DNA of 64,000 nt from Paragyromitra xinjiangensis (lineage: Eukaryota > Ascomycota > Pezizomycetes > Pezizales > Discinaceae), in assembly GCA_038503065.1 (NCBI GenBank), contig JBCAMK010000006.1, positions 124,001 to 188,000 on the forward strand, in the 5' to 3' direction. The notes beneath the pieces are model-generated. The model worked only from the letters and a program-made list of their open reading frames with translations. It did no database searches and was not told where the DNA came from. Both the position numbers and the translations under genes were made by a program. Below are positions 58,866 to 64,000 of the stretch, one piece after another (the first letter of the stretch is position 1; every line of letters starts with the position of its first letter).

Positions 58866-60903
58866 CCGTAGGCACTCTCCAAACTCGTACCGTTGCCAAG
58901 AGGGTGGCGTGCGCGATCTCCAGTGTACTAGGCCGTTCTGGAGGTCGGTTTCAGAGGAGCACAGACAAGAGCTGAACCTTAAGATATGAAGGCGTGAGTT
59001 AGGAGAGGGAGCATGAGAGAGGCTCGCCTCCTGAGCAAAGGGAAATCCAGAGAGAGAGAGAGATTCAGAGAGCGAGAGGGTGAACATGCCGCCAATAAGG
59101 ACACCGCTGAGGAAGTTGAAAGATAATGATGCGAATGAACGCAATTCTCAGCGCCGAGGGCCGAAGCCAAAATCATTAGAAGAGCGCATACCTAACCTGC
59201 AAGTTAGTGAAATTTCATTCAAGTCCGAGGAGTGTGAGATGGGGAAGAAGAAGCGCATACTAATTGCATTCAGATGAAGCCAGTTACACGGGTACAGCGC
59301 AGCTATACTCGACTGCGGAAGATCCAGGTTTTGATGTGGCTCAAATACTATCAACTACCAAATGCGAGGCAGAATACAGCAATCAAAATGCGCCCTTCAA
59401 CACTCAATGAAGCGTCAGTATTTTTTCAGATCCCGAAGACGACAATAGCAGAATGGGCCCGTAACCCGCAAAAAATCCTTGAGCAAGCAGGATCCTCACG
59501 TCGCAACACACCTGCTGTATTCCTTTGTATGTGGCCGGAAATGGAAAAAAAAATTGTTTGATGCGTTTGTGAAGTGCAGAGAGTTGGGAAGACCTGTAAG
59601 AGATGGCTGGTTTCAACGAAACGCAACTGAGCTTTGGAAACAGACATATCCCGAGCTTCAGGTAGCAGGTTCAAATTCCGATTCAGGACTATTCATTTTC
59701 TTTCAAGGGTGGTTCTATGGGTTTTTATCGCGTCACAGTATTGTATTACGTTTTGTCATGAACACAGCACAGTCACTCCCGAGTGATTATAAGGAACAAA
59801 TTCTTATTCGGTTAAGATTTAATCAATGCAATCGTATTCTTACACCTCTTTTTATATCGCAACCATCTCCACATTTTTTACATCTTCTATGCAATGTTGA
59901 TGAAACTTCACTACCAAGGGAGTACCTTATTGGCCATACATATAACTTGCAAGGTGTGAAGACAGTGTGGTCTAAGAGTGCAGATTCAGGCACTGAAAAG
60001 CATCAATGTGCTTTACTCCTTTGTATTTTTGCAAATGGTGTCCCTCCTGTCCCTCCCATCTTGATTTTCACTACTCCAACAGGCGACAAAATCCGCTCAA
60101 AGGAGTCACATTTGTGGGATAGCCGTGTACACGTTGAATTCTCACCAACCGGTTGGATGAATGAGATTCTTTTTCAAAGTTTATTAAAAAGTTTCTTGTT
60201 CCAATCTTTGGAGATCATTGTGTGCTATTCATCTTTGATCGTTACAGGGCTCACCTCATGTCACCTGTAATTCAGTTATGTCGAGATCACAACATTATAC
60301 CCTCATTATTACCTGCCAGTACTGCATCTCTCACACAGCCTCTTGACGTTGCAATGAATAAACCTTTTAAAGGTTTAATCAAAGAGTTTTCTGAAGAGGC
60401 TTGAGAACGTACAGAGGATGAAGAAGACGTTGAAAAATGGAGTGTTAGTCAACATCATGTTGTAACAACTGAAGCAGTAGGGTGGGCATGGGAGGAATGG
60501 CATAGGTCAGAAGCCAGACGCAAAATTATCATTCAGGCATTTAGAGATATAGGTATTTCATTGCCTGTAGATGGTTCTTGTGATCACGAGTTGAAAATTA
60601 AAGGTTTCGCTCCTGGGGAATTAGTTATTGGTGACTGGGCTCACTCAGAGGATGAAGCCGGGTATGGGACCACAGAAAATGAGAATTCTGAACAACCACC
60701 TTCAGGTGATAATGTTGAGTTCCAGCTGCAGGATGAGTTTCCAGTTGAGGAAGTTGATCTTTCTGACACGCAAAATTGATCTGGCGCACATGTACATAAT
60801 TTCTTTTTTACTCATATGCTACTACTATTTATTTGGTTTAGTTCACTGTATTGCGCGCACGCCACCTTCTTGGCAACGGTACGAGTTTGAAGAGTGCCTA
60901 CGG
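58866..60903 (+). mobile_element. pogo/Tigger-like DNA transposon, 2,038 bp
   Basis: Terminal inverted repeats of about 50 bp start CCGTAGGCACTCT and match with two mismatches (58866-58915 and 60854-60903). TA dinucleotides flank both ends (58864-58865 and 60904-60905), the standard Tc1/mariner target duplication. It carries one decayed transposase gene. It inserted into the DUF6603 pseudogene, opposite to that gene's strand. Confidence 0.93.
59086..60779 (+). pseudogene. pogo-type transposase, decayed
   Basis: A 71-nt intron (59203-59273: GTTAGT, ACTAAT, TTCAG) joins a basic N-terminal exon starting at ATG 59086 to the helix-turn-helix region (KYYQLPNARQNTAIKM...ASVFFQIPKTTIAEWARNP). A CENP-B-type DNA-binding half follows (GWFYGFLSRHSIVLRF). 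The DDE nuclease then shows NVDETSL, LFIFDRYRAHL and LTQPLDVAMNKPFK, giving three acidic catalytic positions. Breaks are a frameshift in the A run at 59547-59555, another near 60180-60195, and an in-frame TGA at 60402-60404, after which the frame continues to TGA 60779 with an acidic tail. It is inactive as it stands, but the catalytic motifs are retained, so decay is recent. Confidence 0.9.
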
Positions 60904-61460
60904 TACCCGCGCGAACATACCATGGCGCACCCTCCGGTGTTTCCTCGGATCCACTACTAGTGATCAATCCGCTTCGACAGCTGAAGATATGATCCTACTT
61001 CACTTGTTCCTTCCCTTCTCCCTGCCCCGCAGCCGGTAGAGCCGGCATAGGCTGCATATTAGCTTGATCAACTAGTGCATCGAACGCATAAACGTAGAAA
61101 TTAACATGAACAAACCCCGAAAACGGCGGCCCCATAAGCTCCAGCTGCGCTCCAACCTCGGCACTAAAATGGTTAGTCATAATCCATGTGTCTAAAGTAC
61201 AGCTCACTCCGACCGACACCCCGACGTCTGCAGTAAAATGAAACAGCTTATAGTTGATTAGAAAGTCCGCATGGGCTTCAAAGAACGCGTCCAGCCAGCC
61301 GAGAGATAGAGACACGTATAAGAGTCCAACCCCGCCATACAGACCTTGGGTGTGATGGCGAAGTACGCATCGCCGGTAATGCTGATAGATTTGCTGAAAC
61401 TCCAAGTTATGGCTAATCGTGATGGAACCGGGTATTGGGGTGGGAGTGTAAACGCCTGAT

Positions 61461-61913
61461 AAAACATCGCGAAGACTTTTAGACAAGACCCACTCACGAT
61501 TCATAAAATTTGTTGGAGTTTCGAAGATGAAGGCTACCGTGCAGTAAAGAGAATGTAGAGTTGTACATGCTTGAAATCGTTAAAACTGGTGGATCAGCCC
61601 AACAGATTTCTCCTTTGAATTTAGCAAATCAAAGGGAATACCAAAAACATAAGGTGTACATCTAACTCGCTCTTTGTAGAATAATCAGAGTTGATAAAAC
61701 TCTCCAATCCAGTGTGGTCGGAAGCAAAACCACAATCCAAACTGAAGGACACTAGGGTGATGATTTAACTGAATCATCATCAACCTCCTGATTTCTTTTC
61801 TATAGCCCCCCAACTAGAACTCCCCAAACAAAATTTATAAATCGATCGTGACCTCGGGAAAGTCTGTGTAAAACATCGCAAAGACTTTCAGACAAGACCC
61901 ACTCACGATTCAT
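61461..61913. repeat. 44-bp direct repeats bounding about 365 bp
   Basis: aaaacatcgcgaagactttt...cactcacgattcat at 61461-61504 recurs at 61870-61913 with two differences. Each copy contains a GTGAGT donor-like site on the minus strand. The intervening 61505-61869 has no DUF6603 similarity and looks inserted or duplicated into an intron of the pseudogene. Confidence 0.75.
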
Positions 61914-62890
61914 TAAACACCCAATCCCCTTGCATCGAGGGATCCGACCTTTCGAACCAGTAGTACAGCGCAAATCCACCCGTTAGATAGCAGTCGGGGC
62001 TGAGAACGTAAGAGCTGGGGGATAGCTGTCCTTCGAACTTCATCACCCCGGTGTGGAAATTCACAGTCGCGGCAATTCCCAGTTCGACGTGCGCCAATTT
62101 CTCCGTCGCAGGTGCACCAATAGGGATGTCTGCCGTCGCGGTTCCGAAGATTCCTAGGTTAATGTATGGGTTCCATTCAACGACTACTACAGCGTCAATT
62201 ACGAGTGTTTCGAAAGCTTTAACTTTGAGACCTGCAGCAAGCCAGAAAGACCCGTCAACGGGGCTTAGCCAGGCGTCTTCCCCTCCCATGAGGCTGAGGA
62301 GAGTGTTCATGGTGGTTTCTTCCGCGCTCTCCATGTTGAGGAATGAAAATTAGAGAACATTGGTGGCACTCGGGAACCTCAGTTTAGAGTTGTACCCGAA
62401 GCCGCCGGTAATTCCGGAAATTTTAGCCAACCCCAGGGTCACGAGAGGACCGTCAAGGAGGCCGAATATGAATGTTGTTGTGTAGTTGGTTTCTCCGGGG
62501 GCTTCAGCAGCGCCGTAGAATCCGGCAGCTTCGAAGAGGTAAGAGCTGAATGACAGGATTACGCCGCCGGCGTACAAGTCTGTGTTTTCTGTTATGTCGT
62601 GTTCGGATAAGCCGGATATGATGACGGGAGGCCTGTCGAATGCGATGTAGAGGCCTTGGAGGGATTACTTAATAGTTGGGAGAGTGTGGAGGTTGAAGCA
62701 ACCAGCAAATTCTAGCTTGAGGGCGAAGCCGATAGGGCTGAGGAGGAAGGTGGCGTCTAGGAGGATAGAGAGTGTGTTGCCCTTTGGTTGGAAGCCGATG
62801 TTAGAGATAGAGAGAGGGCCTATAGATTTTTGGTACGCAGCCAATGAAGGGCTTGAGGTGTTATCAAGTTCCGCTGGTGGCAGCAGTGGG

Positions 62891-64000
62891 GTATCATGAC
62901 ATCTAGTATGGTGCTAGCACGCTTAAATGTAGCGCAATCAAATTCATAGGTGGAACACCACTGTCTTACCGAAAGCGCCAAAACCCCACCAAAATCGGTG
63001 CTTTTCTTCTCCTAAAACCTTTAATCTCGTTGTTTTCACGGCCAGCCCTTCAAAACATATTTCCATCTAAATGTGTTTCTGATCGTGTTTTGTAGTACGT
63101 GAGAGTGGTGTTAGTAGGCGCGCTGATGTATGTGTTGCAATTGCTCGTATACCTACCTAGCTTTCAGCGGCGAATACGAATAATACAAATAATACAAATT
63201 TACGAAAAGTCATCTGAAGTTACTGCACGATATAAACTAGAGCGATTGATCATAACTTTAGAAGGGCGTACTGGTGTCCGCTATCGAGCCGTCCAGCGGT
63301 CCGGCAATTCAGGCGAGGGAAGCGGGGAGTTATCAGACGCCTAAAATAAAGCAGCAGTGGAACCATTTACCCCCAAGTTGTAGCTGATCAGGATGTGACA
63401 TCAATGACCCGATAGAGCACCTAGGACTTAAGCATATGAGTCTACCCTCTCTGAGACTGGTTCCGTGCTATTGCACTGGAGGGTACTCTTGGCATCCGTG
63501 GCTCTTCACCATCTCAATCCGCGTTTCGTTCATTCACGGCAGTGATGTTGTGTTGGCTATGTTGCCGGTATGAAGAGCTGAGAGAAAGTGGACTTCGTAG
63601 GAGATGGGTATACGCTGTGTTTCGAAGAACAAAGGAGAGAGTGCTTGATAATAAGTATCTGCTTACCAAGCACAAATATTCGGAAAGAAACTTACTCATA
63701 CCATCGGGCCTCTCGGGCCGGTGGGGTAGCTAGGTGGGTTCGTTTGCTTTAACCAGCATGCATTCTCAAAGTAGGAATATCGGAAAGGCACCGGGATATC
63801 TCCATCAAGAGCGACCTGGGAAGCGGGGGTGGTTGCTCGAAACTCGTGACGGTGACAATCGTTACCCTAATGCAGACTTCGAAATCTCTCCACCCGACAG
63901 GTTTGAGCCACCGAAGATCCATTCGGTCGGCTGTTTAAGCAGCGAAACCAACTTTCCGGGCCACTCCAGACGAAAGAATTCCTTCTGCTGCTGGCGAGGT
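62891..64000. other. Gene-free stretch to the window end
   Basis: No gene is recognised. The missing 5' part of the DUF6603 pseudogene might lie here in decayed form, but I could not see it. Confidence 0.35.

Larger units (their letters stand above)
57998..62890 (-). pseudogene. DUF6603-type gene, broken and split by a transposon
   Basis: Read right to left, it has typical DUF6603 features: IGPLSISNIGFQP and LLDATFLLSPIGFALKLEF (about 62840-62700), LYIAFDRPPVIISG, FGTATADIPIGAPATEKLAHVELG, ITGDAYFAITPKV, LGWLDAFFEAHADFLINY and FSAEVGAQLELMGPP. DUF6603 proteins are large beta-rich proteins of unknown function. Breaks are in-frame TAA at 62667-62665 and 62352-62350, a frameshift near 61330, TAG at 60997-60995, an apparent 409-bp insertion between 44-bp repeats, and the pogo element at 58866-60903. 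Outside the element the frame continues: ...WYVRAG on the right meets TLSFEVSC on the left when one TA is removed. A clean 45-nt intron (58629-58585, CTAAC, GTAG) joins the last two exons to a stop at 57998. The 5' end is not found. Confidence 0.75.

Overview
This window is nuclear DNA of a filamentous ascomycete fungus. The convincing genes have short introns (about 45 to 86 nt) with GTAAGT-like donors, CTAAC branch sites and YAG acceptors. The proteins are fungal in type: an HNH_2-type nuclease, a proteinase K-like subtilase, a DUF6603-like relic, a pogo/Tigger transposon and copia remnants. Long stretches are non-coding and repeat-rich. An early-diverging Pezizomycotina lineage (Pezizomycetes or Orbiliomycetes) is a guess and cannot be settled from the sequence alone.

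Layout. The left part (1-27 kb) holds nearly all the intact genes. These are a 5'-partial HNH nuclease gene with a decayed copy 1.5 kb downstream, an interrupted minus-strand gene (1.57-2.17 kb), an unclear multi-exon candidate (6.6-7.75 kb), a seven-exon zinc phospholipase C-like gene (9.1-12.1 kb, minus), a two-exon small beta-sandwich (crystal-protein/aegerolysin-like) gene (15.5-16.0 kb, minus), a three-exon subtilase (18.4-19.7 kb, minus), a three-exon V8-like serine protease with a C-terminal extension (22.9-24.2 kb, minus), and a two-exon gene for a 154-residue protein with a hydrophobic tail (26.3-26.9 kb, plus). I rebuilt the exon structures by hand, and the intron phases agree at every junction of these five minus/plus genes.

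The right part (27-64 kb) is mostly mobile and repetitive DNA: two MITE-like elements (one of them at 17.7 kb), LTR fragments, an orphan copia gag, three tRNA-related SINE-like families, arrays of a degenerate GAATCGACT-containing repeat, a RecQ helicase relic, and a large DUF6603-type pseudogene split by a 2,038-bp pogo-type transposon with about 50-bp inverted repeats and a TA target duplication.

How they fit together. The PLC-like enzyme, the beta-sandwich protein, the two serine proteases and the tail-anchored candidate sit side by side, and none has an evident secretion signal. They may act inside the cell (defence or incompatibility effectors are one possibility), but no NLR or HET gene is visible here. 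The most unusual repeat is a 122-bp core with pol III A and B boxes. Four copies across 19 kb differ at one position, while their flanks are strongly diverged.
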